Assembly (NCBI RefSeq): GCF_038396675.1
Contig: NC_088928.1
Coordinates: 12,682,001-12,746,000 of the forward strand
Origin: Hydra vulgaris
Taxonomy: Eukaryota; Cnidaria; Hydrozoa; Anthoathecata; Hydridae
Reading direction: 5' to 3'
DNA length: 64,000 nucleotides
Shown: positions 1 to 11,509 of the stretch, piece after piece
Position numbering within the stretch: position 1 is the first letter of the stretch
Layout of the letters: each line of letters begins with the position of its first letter
The notes under the pieces: generated by a model
The model's input: the letters and a program-made list of their open reading frames with translations, nothing else
Databases searched by the model: none
Told to the model about the DNA's origin: nothing
Position numbers and translations under genes: made by a program

Positions 1-375
1 GCAATATAATTGTTTATTTATATGTATAAAGTTTTTTGTTTGTTTTACTCATATAGCACTTATATAGTATTATAAATAAAATATTTGAATTTAAGTTTTT
101 CTCCAGTGACACTCAACTCTCAACCAAACCTTCGCATTTAGTCTATTCCATTATTTAATTTTAGTATGAGTTTTCTTTTTTATACAAACCAATTAGATTT
201 TTTTTTTACACAGTTATATTGGGAGTGTGTAAACATTAATTTTTTCAAAAGAAAATGACTTTTTATAATCTTCTTTTAAAACTTTTTAGCAAATAGTAGT
301 ACCAAAGTATCACGTAGTGAAAAAATTTGTAATATGCATGGTACTTCATTTTTGTAACTTTCAAAACAAATATAG
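1..375. other. AT-rich DNA, no gene seen
   Basis: No convincing coding segment. Bases 368-375 (AAATATAG) are the left copy of the 8-bp target duplication of the P-like element that follows. Confidence 0.6.
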
Positions 376-495
376 CAGGGTGTACTAAAACAAAAGTTCT
401 CCTCATCGCGCAACGGCTCAAAAAATGTGGAGGTTGATTTAGCTAGAGGCATAAGTCACTAAGAAAAAGTTGTATTCTTATCATTAGACTTAAAA

Positions 496-1322
496 GTGCC
501 CAGAAAATGTTGTGTTAACAGTTGTAATTCAAACTATGACTCAGTAAAAGATAACTACTTTCAGATTGCCAAGAGATTCAGAAGAACGTCAAAGATGGAT
601 TAAAGCAATACCAAGAGAAAATGTACCAGACAAACATGACACTGTAGTCCATCAAACTTCGAACTTATTAGAGTAAAAGGAAGAGGTAGGTCTTGAGATC
701 CACCTAGTGCATTCAAATTAATTCTCAGGAGTTTAGTTCTCTACCAGAAAAAAGAACAACAATAAAAGCTGAATGCTTTGTAACATCAGTAAAAGAAGAT
801 GTACTTTTAAAATTCGTAGAGCTTGACAAAATTGATTCATTTGAAAAAAATTTCAAATCTTTATCTCAAAGAAAACCTAATGATTTAGTCGTTTATTATA
901 CTTGTTTGAATAGCCGTTGTATTCAATCAAATAAGCTTGAAAACAATACTGGTATTAATAAATTTTGTCTTATAGTATTTAATGACCTATCATATGAAAT
1001 CTATTGTGCTGGAATTAGATTTACTATTATTTCGTTGCTTAAAAATCGTATTCATAAGTTCAAATGTTGGTCACAAGTTTTCGAGGCATTACGCTATTTT
1101 ATTTCCTTTGAAAAGACAAAAAAGAAAACAATTTTACTTCAGCTAGTTCAAAGCATGATTAACATAAACTCAAGTTATATTCTTGAGCAAAAATATTCCC
1201 CTGAGGTTATTGTTCGAGTTTTTGAGCTTTTGAGTATTTACACAGTTGCGTAGTTTATATAATCAATTAAGAAACGATTTTAAACTTCCTAGTATTGCTA
1301 CCCTGACACGTGACACGTACAA
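496..1322 (+). pseudogene. P-element transposase, 5' half (THAP finger, middle region), broken
   Basis: The frame from 496 reads PRKCCVNSC..., the C-x4-C start of a THAP zinc finger. A one-base shift near 563 follows, then FRLPRDSEERQRWIKAIPRE, which matches the THAP core. The final CxxH part is degraded and a stop follows (about 673). From about 780 the frame continues with KFVELDKIDSFEKNF and, at 906-1253, an open stretch ending YSPEVIVRVFELLS. After another frameshift come LYNQLRNDFKLPS and TLTR, a conserved P-transposase segment, cut at 1322 by the nested insertion. The presumed start codon reads GTG rather than ATG. Several frameshifts make this a pseudogene continuing at 5491. Confidence 0.7.
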
Positions 1323-1520
1323 TAGGGTGTTTCATATTTTATCAATTTTTGAAATCGAACTTGCGAATCGATTTATAAATTGACAATTTGTATAAAAATA
1401 AGTTTAAGCAAAAAAAAAAAAAAAAAAATTTAATTTTTAGGGTCCCCGCCAGTTCGATTTTGGGCCAAAATTGTCGGGTGTTTTAAGCGCCTGGCGGGGA
1501 CCTTAAAATTTATCTAAATT
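1323..1520 (+). repeat. Left terminal inverted repeat of the 1323-5482 element
   Basis: Pairs with 5285-5482. It contains an A-run of about 19 and the 62-bp hairpin 1441-1502 with 12-bp perfect outer arms. The hairpin is duplicated at both ends and may be a transposase-binding or folding feature; that role is inference. Confidence 0.8.
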
Positions 1521-2033
1521 TATCTTCTTTTTTTTTAAATGTTATATGTTGGATTGAATGTTTATCACATAAAAGGAGCATGTCGAAAAAATAAAGAAAT
1601 TAGTCTACATAATATTTTGAAATAGGTGAAAAATCCAAATTTTCTTTCACAAAAACCTATTTTATTACTCGGTGGCGTATAAAAAACTTTTTTTATACCC
1701 TAATAAACTGTTTCCAAACCCGGAAAAAACTATAATTTGAATAGTTTTTTTATTAGTGTTAAATGAAGTCTAAAAAAAATAATAATTGGATCCATGGAGT
1801 AACATGCTCCGGACACTAACCTTAATGGCCCCTACTTAACAAAACATTAGAGAGCAATAAATTGAAAATCCGGAAATTTGATCGGAAAATATTTTTAGAA
1901 AATGTATATACCAAGGTACTTAACTAATAATTTAAAATTTAACAACTACTTTCCAATGCGAAGACAAAGTATTTAAACTAAATTTGCGTTACTAATAATA
2001 AGTGCTTTAATATTTTTTTAAATAATATTCAAA

Positions 2034-4669
2034 ATGGCTAAAATTACGAGACTAAAAGCTAGAGCTTATTTATTTAAAGAAGAAAGCCTGATAGAAAACT
2101 TAACTCAGATAACTTTTGCAACAAATAAAGAATTAATTCTTAACTTTCAGTTTAAAAGATCTAGTAACAAGTTAACTCCATCCAAAAGGTTTATTGGTTG
2201 TACTGATGGGCCCGATAAATTCGCAATGTGCTCCGGACTTGTCAATTGCCCTGACAACTGTATTCTTTTTGCAGTAAAAAAACCATGGTTAGACGGAGGT
2301 TATAAAGATGGATTATTAACGGATAAATCTATAAGGTAAGTTTTATAATTTCAATTTATAATAAAATAGTTATTATAAATTTGTATAATCATTCGAACTT
2401 AATAAGCTAGTAGATGATTAAGGTTTTTTTGTAGTACCACTGCAACTAATTTTTTTAGTTGTTATTACGTGTGGATTATAGCTTAATAATGCAAAATATA
2501 AGGTGCATCTTAAAGTTAATATTTCTATTTTATTTAATGTATTATCTTAATTTTTTCAGGAATAATATTACTCGTTTAATCGATAGTTGGGAGACATTAA
2601 AGAAAAGTAAGAATAAAGACTCTAAAGCAGCAGAGAAATCTAGGGAAGAATTCAAAAAGAAGGGGGAGCAGGTATTTTGGATTGGTAAAGATAATATTAA
2701 GGAAATCTTAAAAAAAACGAGCCTTGATAAACTTTCATACTATGTTGATATCCAATTTTTAAAAGACCAAAAGTCCAGTCGTCTAATGACTTTGGGGAGC
2801 AAAGACATGAGATATAAAACGGTAAATAAAGATAAGAAGCCTTTAAAAAGTTGTAATATTAAACAGTTACCCCAAATAGACGAATCAACTACAGATATAG
2901 AGCTTCTCTCAGATATCAGTGACGTGAGTACAGAATCAGATATTTCTTTTGATTTATCGCAACCCGGCCCAAGTAACGCAAAACAAGAGTTAAGGAAAGG
3001 TTTTGTTAAAGATATTGCCATGACATCAGTCTCAAAAAATATTTCATCAAGAGATCTAGTGCATGTATGTACGGATTTAATCGTAAGTTCAGGCGGAAAT
3101 ATGGCTGATTTTTCAGTGTCTCATTCAACTATTTGGCGAGCTCAAAAAAAATCTATTCGGGAAAATGCTGAACAATATAAGAAAAATGTAAAAATTGCTA
3201 CCGCTAAAGCTACTTTTCCCATAATAGCACATTTTGATGGAAAAATTATCGAAGACATCACACAAGGTATAAAATCAAAAAGAGATCGATTTGCGGTCTC
3301 GGTAAATATTGATGGTAAAATGAAGCTCCTTGGCATTCCAGCAATTGATCGTGGTACTGGACAAGCTCAATACGATGCTTTAGTTAAAATACTGGATGAG
3401 TATGGAATATGTGATGACGTGAAAGGTTTATGTTTTGATACAACAGCTACAAATACAGGAAGACTTTCTGGTACAAATGTCAGGTTTAGTCATAAACAAA
3501 ACTCAATTCTACTAGAGCTGGCTTGCAGGAGGCATGTTTATGAGTTACATCTAAAACACTTCTGTGAAAGACAGTGCAGTGGAAAAACTAAATCTCCAGA
3601 AAACCTAATGTTTAAACGGTTCCAATTAAACTGGAATGACATTAAAAGTAGCATTGACTCTTCAAAGTTTGTAAAATATGACACTCAATCTATTGCTTCC
3701 ACTTTCTTAGAAATCCATAAACTCGATGCTGTAAAATATTGCGAGATTGCTCTAAAAAAAAACACTTTTCCCAGAGGAGACTACAAGGAGTTATTGAAAC
3801 TAACCCTAATGTACTTATGCCCTGAAAGAGATTTTAAAATTCAAGCTCCAGGGTGCGTGTCTCATGCACGTTTTATGTCCAAAGCTATTTATTATCTCAA
3901 GATTCGGATATTGAGTTTGCAACTGTCTTATGAATTGACAGACGATCAAAAGAACGAAGTGCAGTCTACTGCTGAGTTTATCTCAATCTTTTATACCGTC
4001 TGGTTTTTAAAAACCTCTTTACCTTACGCTGCGCCTTACCAAGATATAAAAGCCTATTGGCAAATGACAAAATATAGAGGTTACGTAGAACAATATGTTC
4101 AGAATTCTGAAACAATTTTAAATGGAATTGATGCCACAATGGTTTCAATGGAATCACATTTATGGTACCTTGATGAAACTTTAATTCCGCTGGCTCTTCT
4201 AGACCAAGGTATTTCTGTTGCAGAGAGAGAAGAAGCTGCAAAAATGGTCTTTTCGAAACCAGTTCCTGAATTTTTTCGGCATTCCGAAAAATTAAATTTG
4301 TTAAAAACTCTTAACTTTAACCTAGAAAAACCACCAAGTATTGCCCAACTAGTGGGAGAAAACTCTTGGTTCATATTTAGTTTGTTAAACCTTACTAAGC
4401 TAAATGATAAACTTTGGTTAAACAGCCCGGCACCACTATGGGAGTATATTGAACAGTTTAAGATTTTTTCCCAGTTTGTTTCCAACCTTACAGTGGTTAA
4501 CGACGTTTCTGAAAGATCTATTAAAGTTGTATCAGACTTTGTAAATAACGTTCACAATGAAGACGATCGTCAGGACTTACTGCTAGCTATTCACCAAAGG
4601 AGAGAAAACCTTAACAAGGCAAAGACTAAAGAAGATTTGCAATTAGCATATCAAGCAATTGCAAAATAG
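2034..4669 (+). CDS. Two-exon hAT-like transposase, lineage not in standard families, apparently intact
   Basis: Exon 1 is 2034-2335 and exon 2 is 2560-4669. The intron has a strong donor (AAG|GTAAGT) and acceptor (TTTTTTCAG). Splicing keeps the frame and gives about 803 residues. Exon 1 is a small domain rich in C and K, with GCTDGPDKFAMCSGLVNCPD. Exon 2 has a charged N-terminal part, then a catalytic-looking core: HFDGK (D327), CFDTTATNTG (D394), ACRRHVYELH (C423, H426) and, near the end, NDVSERSIKV (E752). D, D, CxxH and E-R match in order and spacing the hAT transposase core, but the surrounding sequence is not the usual hAT dimerisation region. Related copies lie at 21626-23425 and 61560-63740. 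Function as transposase is inferred from the TIR and duplication context plus these motifs. Confidence 0.75.
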
Positions 4670-5284
4670 ATAATATAGTTTTTAAATGATGACTTTTATT
4701 TAATGATGTAATATTGATTTGTAAATATGTATTTTTTATTTAATTATACTTAAACATATCATTCTTTTTTATTTTTTATTTTTTACAAAACCAAAAAAAA
4801 CTTTGCAACAATACCAAGAAAATCATTTAAAGTTGAAAAGCTACCATATACTTTCTAATCTTGACGCAATAAAACTAATAACAACAATACCACTTTTAAC
4901 AATGTTGCAGTAAGTTCATTAAGTCTTTTTTATTATAAAAATAACTAAAATAAACAATTGTTATTAGGCTATTAAGGTTAGCGTAAGGGTTAGGTTACCT
5001 CGAAGGATAAAAGAAATTTTTTTTTAGACCTGTATATACCTCATTTGACACTATTATTAAAAAAATCTAGGTTATTGATTTTTCCGCGTCTGGAAACAGT
5101 TTATTAGAAAATCAAAAATGTTTTTTATACGCGATTGAGTGATAAAATAGATTTTTAAGATGGAAAATTTGGATTTTTCACCAATTTTAAAAGATTCTGT
5201 AGACTAATTTCTTAATTTTTTCAACATGCTCCATTTATGTGATTAATATTCAATCCAACATATAACATTTAAAAGAATAAAAAA

Positions 5285-5482
5285 AAAATTTCGATAAATT
5301 TTAAGGTCCCCGCCAGGCCTTTAAAACACCGATCATTTTTGGCCCAAAATCGAACTGGCGGGGACCCTGAAAATTAAATTTTTTTTTTTTTTTTTGCTCA
5401 AACTTATTTTTATACAAATAGTCAATTTATAAATCGATTCGCGAGTTCGATTTCGAAAATTGATAAAATATGAAACACCCTA
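5285..5482 (+). repeat. Right terminal inverted repeat of the 1323-5482 element
   Basis: Complement of the left end, with palindrome 5305-5366 and a T-run; followed directly by the target duplication ACGTACAA at 5483-5490. Confidence 0.8.
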
Positions 5483-5490
5483 ACGTACAA

Positions 5491-6895
5491 CTTCAAAAGT
5501 TTTACACATTTATGATAAAAAATTTATTTTTCAATCAAACTATTATTTTAATTGACCAAATATAAGAAGCAAATGGAAAAGTTATTGCTTTAATTAACGA
5601 TAGTAATAGAGTAAATCAAGTATTTTTTAAACGATATGATTGCTTATCTACATGGTTAACAAACGGTGGCATTTTTTTACTTTTTGATTTTGTGCACTTA
5701 TTGAAGGGTATACAAAATAATTGGATCACTAAAAAATCTGGTGAGATTGAGTTTAGTATTAGAGAGGGAAAAAATATCATGTTAAATGGGATCACATCAA
5801 AAAACCTCAAAAGTTGGAAGAAGGTGAGCTAGTTAAAATGTCTAAGCTGGCTTACGTTGCGGCTAAACCAAGACCGATTGAGAGACAAAAAGTTGATACA
5901 TATTTCAAATTATTTAGTGAAAAGACTATAAATGCATTAAAGTGTCATCAAGGTATGAAAGATTAATGAGACTATTATTTTCTCATTAAAGGTGGTTCAG
6001 TTTTGGAAAATAGTCAATGTAAAAAGTCCAGCTGAAGGAATCTATTTGAAAGACAACTTACGAGATCTAGTATCATCAGTTTATGTTTTACGATTCAATG
6101 ATTTAGTTGAGTTTTCTAAATTGCTAAAGTAAACATTAGTTCAAGGAAAAAAAATTAGTATATCTAAAATTGTAATGGTTTAGTTGAACTAAGTATACAT
6201 TTTTGCAATTTATTGCTTGGGCATTTTACGACAGAACCCATAGAAAAAGAATTTGGAAAAGTCAGACAAGGTAGTGAGGGAACTTATTTCATAAATACTC
6301 AACAAGTAAGTGAAAATTGAAACATCAACAAAAGTAAACTATTTCTTCAGAAAGCTTTTAACATTTTAAGTGCTGCGTTACATTTAGTGATACTTGTAAT
6401 AATTGTTTCTATAAACTTTTTTTGAAGATGAGTGCTAGGTGTTCAATCGTTTACATGATTTACTAGTCCAACTTCTATATGATATTAAGTCATTTTTATT
6501 TTACATTGCAGGTTATGTTTCTAGAAAAGACAATGAAGTTGATAATGACACTTTTCTGCATTATAGTAACTATGGAAATTTTACATCTGTCTTAGACCGC
6601 GGTGGCCTGAAAATACTTAGCGATACATTTTGTGAATGGGTATCCTTAAGTTACATTTTGTTTAATTATGCTGGCATTTCAAAGCTTTGTAGATATTCTA
6701 AGCCCTGTTTATTCATGGATACTGCATATACTTATGATTTCACCATAATTGCAAGAAACCACTCTCTCATCCTTATAAATATATTATTTAACAATAAATT
6801 GTTATATGTATTCATTCTTATAAATATATTATTTAACAATAAATTATTATATGTATTGCGTCAGACAATGAAACTAAAGTTAAATCTTTAAAACT
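5491..6895 (+). pseudogene. P-element transposase, 3' half, broken
   Basis: Continues the gene interrupted at 1322. Recognisable pieces are FLLFDFVHLLKGIQNNWI (about 5670-5735, the DPVHLLK-NNW segment of P-type transposases), then VAAKPRPIERQKVDTYFKLF, and at the end FYIAGYVSRKDNEVDNDTF with LDRGGLKILSDTFCEWV (about 6500-6640), the conserved C-terminal region shared with THAP9. Stops and shifts near 5830, 5965 and 6200-6430 show decay. The order of pieces across the nested insertion confirms that one gene was split. Confidence 0.72.
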
Positions 6896-7003
6896 GTTGT
6901 GTTAGCTTTTGTTAATAAATGTAAAAGATTTGGATTTTAACTTTTGATGATATTTTGTTAATAAATGTAAAAGATTTGTATTTTAACTTTTGATGATATT
7001 TTG
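6772..7003 (+). repeat. Two short tandem duplications in the P-element 3' region
   Basis: A 45-bp unit beginning CTTATAAATATATTATTTAA is repeated twice (6772-6859). A ~47-bp unit beginning GTTAATAAATGTAAAAGATT is repeated twice (6910-7003). Both are near-perfect. Confidence 0.75.
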
Positions 7004-7566
7004 GTTAAAAATTTTTATATTTTTACTTTTTAACTCTTGTTTACAATATTTCATTGTACATAAATATATTGAAGTAGTTTTATTGTCTTCTGTTAGTGTC
7101 AGTTTATTTTTGAACTAATTGTTTTAAAGCCGTTGTTTTTTTTGCTATTGTTATAAGTTTCCCCATTTTGTTGTAGTTTTCTGGCAGTATTTTGACGTGC
7201 TCTGTTATGAGGCAAAACAATAGTTTCTGTTTTATAAACGTTTTTGTAATTTTTGTAATAAAAGAAATCAACTTCTTCATAAAACCACAGAAAATTATTT
7301 AGTAAATTACGGTCTAGACTAAGTGTTTTATTTAGTGTTGATATTTTTAGTTTTTTTATTTAATTAGGTTATGCTTTTTGAGTAATAGACTCAAAAAATC
7401 AAACCACAACCTCCTACTAATATCGTTATAAGAATTTTTGAATTGATATTCAAAACTTAAATAAAAACTAAACCTAACAGTTGAGAGCATCAGACCAAGA
7501 AACATCAGTCTCCACATTTTTCAAGTCGTTGCGTGATGAGAAGGCTTTTTATTTTAGTACGCCCTG

Positions 7567-9535
7567 AAATATAGTAAATATGTTTTCGTTACTTCCGTAA
7601 CTAAATAATTTTTAAAACCTTGAAAATCTTTGCAAGTGGAAGATAATTTATCAAAAATAACCGTTGTGAATTTTTTCGTTTTCGTAAAGTTAGTAATTTT
7701 TTGGAAGTTTTTCATATTCGTTTTCGTAAAGTTAGTAGGTTTTTGGAAATTTTTATTCGTATTCGTTTTCGTAAACTTAGTAGCATATTGAAAAGTTTGT
7801 GATTTTTGAATTGCATCACCTGAAAATAATATTCTAAAAATTTTAATTTTTACAAATTATTTCCAATATCTAAAGACATATTTTGTACACTCAGACAAAA
7901 TAAACTAAAAAATAGATAATTTAATAAGGAGTCTTCCATTAAAAGTAGGTTCGCAGGTATGCTGGAGGGGGGCTTACCCAAAAACGTACAGTTGCTTACA
8001 AATGAGGGTGGAGGGTGCTAAAGACAAGAAGCACGTACGCGATTAGACTATCTTTCTCCATCTCGACTAAAACTTGGTTTCTTTTTTTTACAAAGCATTA
8101 AATTTTACGAGTGTAAAAATGCTATGTTTTTTTTTTCTGACTTCACAAATGTTTTTTATATTTCTTTATAAATAGTTAAGAGAAAAAAGCGAAAAATACT
8201 TCTTTCTTATGTTTTGAAAAATTTTCAAAATATTCTCCTGGGATTGGGGTAAAAAATTAAAATATTTGCCCCCAATCCCAGGAGCACATATAATCTTTCA
8301 CCCATAACATAACTTGAGGGCTATATATAATCTTCCGCTCATAACTTAATTCAATTAAAGGGAAAAACTGGTCTGAATAGTAACTTTTAGCAACAAAAAT
8401 AGATTAAGTTTTTCACAAATTTGAAAAATATTGTAATATATTCTTGCAATATTAAGTGTAAAGTTGATTTTCTATGCAATGAGTTGATTTATAATGCTAG
8501 AAGACAATGTTGCACCTGACTTTTAACTGCCATCTAATCAAGCACAAAGTATATGGAATTAGGAATGCTTTTTTCAGAATACATTAGAATGAATGCATTT
8601 AATTTAGGCTACAGAGAACCTTGTTTTTAATTTGACAAGTTTTAAATTGGAGAAAGGTTTTGAAGGAACCTGTAAATAATGAAAAGATCTGAATAAAAAT
8701 TTAAGCAAAAATCTTAAAATTACATGTTACAAGTTACATGTTACAAATTACATACACAATTCTTACACAATTCAACTCAATGCTTAGATACATTGAACTT
8801 ATCTTTTTAACTTAACTTATCTCTAGCTCTACAAAAATCTGATCCAAAGAAACTTCATGATCATCAAAGTTTAATTCTAAGTTTACTAATAACTTCATTG
8901 ACAATGATTTCATTATTTTATAAAGCTTGACAGATCATAATTTAAATTTTCAGGTCCGCATTAATCCTCAGTTTTTTCTGACATAAACTGACTGATATAA
9001 GAACATGGTTTGTGCAGACTTGTAGACTTGTATTTTTAACTAATTTAAAACTTCTGGAATCAAAGACAGTCATAAGTTTATAAAGTTGATCATGCTTGGA
9101 AAAATCTTTTCAATACTGATTGATCCGTAATAGTTTTAAAAATTTTAACTTGAAATTTTTAAGAAGTTTTTTTTTAACTTATTAATTTATAATTTATCAT
9201 CAATTTTTTTTAACTTTCTATGTATTTTTGCTGTTAATGATTCTCTTTTATTAGGTTCAAGTCTATATTTTATAGTAACTTATTTTGACAATTAACGAAC
9301 AGTTTTTCATCAGTGCTTATAGATTTCTACTATGTGATAAGCTTTAATGTAATAAACCACTTGTTTTTAGATACTCAGATAGTGGTGCTATTTTCAAAAG
9401 GAGTTTCAAGTATATATTTGCACGCAATATTGTTTTATATTTTAAGGGACAGTCCAGTAATGTTTTTCCATTAAATTTAGTTTTTAAACTGTTTAAACTA
9501 ATTATCCTATTTTGAGATCAAATCAGAAAAAAACA
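7567..9535. other. Non-coding AT-rich stretch with small repeats
   Basis: Begins with the right 8-bp duplication of the P-like element. At 7675-7800 a degenerate tandem motif around TTCGTTTTCGTAAAGTTAGT occurs about three times. At 8235-8284 there is a perfect 15-bp-arm hairpin (CTCCTGGGATTGGGG and its complement). Short direct repeats of TTACATGTTACAA lie at 8720-8750. No gene was recognised. Confidence 0.5.
8235..8284. repeat. Perfect inverted repeat, 15-bp arms
   Basis: Arms 8235-8249 and 8270-8284, with a 20-base A/T loop. More G+C than its surroundings. Function unknown. Confidence 0.8.
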
Positions 9536-9539
9536 TCCT

Positions 9540-9990
9540 CTTTTCAAAATATCTTCAAAATGTCTTTAAATCACCACTTAGTAGCACCAACACTTCGTAA
9601 TCTATTTAACTTTGCAGCACTTTCAGTTTTTACAATTGCATCTGCCCAACCATCCATTTTTAGATAAGGATCTTTGTTGCATCCGTCATAACTAAACTGA
9701 GTACATTTACATAGCACTATACATGTATGTGATTAGTTAAAACTTTTTCTAGTCACATTGAAAATCCTTTTGACATGTTACTTGCTCCATCAGTGCTGTC
9801 AGAAATGCACTTTTCTACCCCAAAAATATAATTAACCAGATTTTACTTTTAAAAACAACTCTTTATCTTTTCCAGAATGACATTCAAAAAAAGATACCAG
9901 TCTTTCTTGCAAATTGTCCAACACATCTCACAATGAGGAATAACGGATCTAGTATTTTTGAGATAAATGTAACTAAAAAGCCTTATACAT
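9540..9990 (-). pseudogene. hAT/DUF4371-type transposase remnant
   Basis: On the minus strand the translated pieces include CISDSTDGASNM (near 9790-9830), a reduced form of the hAT second-aspartate segment. Then HIHVWCYAHVLNL-like sequence (about 9710-9740; C and L-V-DAT are visible in shifted frames) and AAKLNRLRSVGATKW (about 9590-9640), the place where DUF4371 proteins have an ETRWWSK segment. Each lies in a different frame with stops between, so the gene is dead. The reading is by motif only and the exact ends are uncertain. Confidence 0.45.
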
Positions 9991-11509
9991 GACTTTCAGG
10001 AACAAGTTTTGCAGAACCTCGACATTTATTTTTTTGAAATAACTTTTTCCAAAAGTTATTTTAATTCATCATTATGTTTTAAGAAAAAGAGTAGCGATTG
10101 CAAGGTATTTTTATGATCATTATCTTCAAGTTGTTTATTAAGTGAATAAGCATATGCATACCTGTGAGATCTGTAATCAAGGCCTCTTTGTGAGGTCTGT
10201 AAGCAAGGTAATTTGTAACCAGGCATCTTTTTCCAACAAAAGTTATAGCTTCAACAATACATTTAAAGCTTTTCGCTATTCAAACATTTTTGACTTTTGT
10301 ATTTGCATGTATTTTTCTGATGATGTCAATGTTTGACCTTTAACTTGCATCAGGTAGGTTTCTGAACATTTTTGGTTGATAGATTGATAGATAGGATTTC
10401 TATGAATTGTTTGCAATGACAAACCTGCTTTTACAAGATTAAGATTTATTATTTATTTTGCATACAGAGCACAATAATGCTTTCTTTTCTACTGAGTAGC
10501 CATTGTCTTTGTATTCCATTTTGGCGTTTGTAAGTCTTTTTTGGATTATAAGGTACACAAAAGTTGCTGAAGGTAATATTTGATAAATAAATAAATGTGG
10601 CACTTTGAGTTAAAATAACTTTTTTGTCTTACACAGAGAAGAATTTTGGTAATTCATTCGTTGTTAATTTGAAAAGATCTTTATTTTCAGAGCTTAAGAT
10701 TTCTTCTTTTCGTAAAATTCCATCTACTTTCAGAGATTAATGTTTCATTTTTTCATGCTCATTTTTCAAAACTTTTGGTGGTTATGATATTCTGCTACTT
10801 TTACTATATAGAATATAGGAATATTAGGAGTGGAATTTGAAAAATAAGATGATAGCTTATATACATTTGGATCTCTCTAATTTTTTTTTGTTTGTTTGTT
10901 TTTTCATGCACTTTTTCTGCAACTCCTTTTGATATTTTCATCGCTGTGTCATTGTCAACAAAAAAACTAAATTTATCTAAAGTTTAGTACAATGATTCAT
11001 CTTTAGAACTCAACAGTTTCAACATTAGGTATGTTATTAAAAGCTGAAAGGTTTAGCCTATTACTGTTTATGGCAGCGTTTAAGTCGAAAAACTTTTGTC
11101 GAATTTTCAAGACAAAATATCCACTTCAACTAATGATTGTAAAAAATACAAATTAATTTTTTAATTATAATTTTAATGCATCGTATATACTCGAGTATAA
11201 ATCAAAATGTTATTGTCTCAAAGGATTAAAAATATTAAAACAAAAGGATTCGAAAAAAGAATAGAAAGAACTGCAGTTGTTCCAATGGAAATATGTACGT
11301 GGTTTTGAATCATCATTTAAAAGTTGACTTTTAAAAATATTTATAACTTGACAAATATTTTTTCGAATAAAAATTGGCAAATTTTTTTCAATATTCTTGT
11401 TTCAACTTTACACGGGTTTCCAATCTATGATTAAAAAAGTGACTAAAATATGTAACACCAGCCCACCGGGACCCGGTAAACTGGTAGGCCAGTCTGCCAC
11501 TGATATAAT
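9991..11509. other. Probable upstream remains of the hAT-like pseudogene, plus unassigned DNA
   Basis: At about 10430-10570 the minus strand shows a short stretch, LIIQKRLTNAKMEYKDNGYS, then CSVC. It may be the N-terminal zinc-finger part of the same decayed transposase. Frames are broken throughout. At 11459-11490 a G+C-rich patch (CCCACCGGGACCCGGTAAAC) stands out from AT-rich flanks. No intact gene. Confidence 0.3.

Larger units (their letters stand above)
1323..5482 (+). mobile_element. Apparently intact hAT-like DNA transposon with hairpin-containing terminal repeats
   Basis: A 4160-bp element inserted in the P-like transposase gene. The ends are TAGGGTGTTTCATATTTTAT at left and its complement at right (5463-5482). 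The same 8-mer ACGTACAA flanks it at 1315-1322 and 5483-5490. TAGGG ends plus an 8-bp duplication are typical of hAT. Terminal repeats extend about 180 bases; each contains a G+C-rich palindrome built from GGTCCCCGCCAG and CTGGCGGGGACC (1441-1502 and 5305-5366), surrounded by A/T runs. Second-level inverted similarity lies inside (about 1540-1760 against 5010-5270). One two-exon gene fills the interior, with no disabling mutation seen. Confidence 0.88.
376..7566 (+). mobile_element. P-element-like (THAP) DNA transposon, interrupted by a nested element
   Basis: The ends are inverted repeats. The left begins CAGGGTGTACTAAAACAAAA at 376; the right, read on the minus strand from 7566, begins CAGGGCGTACTAAAATAAAA, and the similarity continues for about 60 bases. 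The flanks carry the same 8-mer, AAATATAG (368-375 and 7567-7574). An 8-bp duplication, a THAP-type zinc finger and a P-element transposase body together fit the P superfamily. Without the nested 4.16-kb insertion and its duplicated 8 bases the element would be about 3.0 kb. Coding parts are frameshifted, so it is not autonomous now. TIRs and duplication are seen directly; the family call rests on protein motifs. Confidence 0.85.

Noticed and set aside
906-1253. A separate 115-codon gene
   Set aside because: Its sequence fits the middle of the P-element transposase, with continuing homology on both sides in other frames.
2740-3021. Antisense open frames under the transposase (2740-3021, 3142-3336, 3978-4485)
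   Set aside because: They are shadows of the plus-strand gene, with no motif of their own.
8235-8284. A transcription terminator
   Set aside because: The hairpin has no adjacent gene, and intrinsic terminators are not expected in a metazoan nuclear genome.
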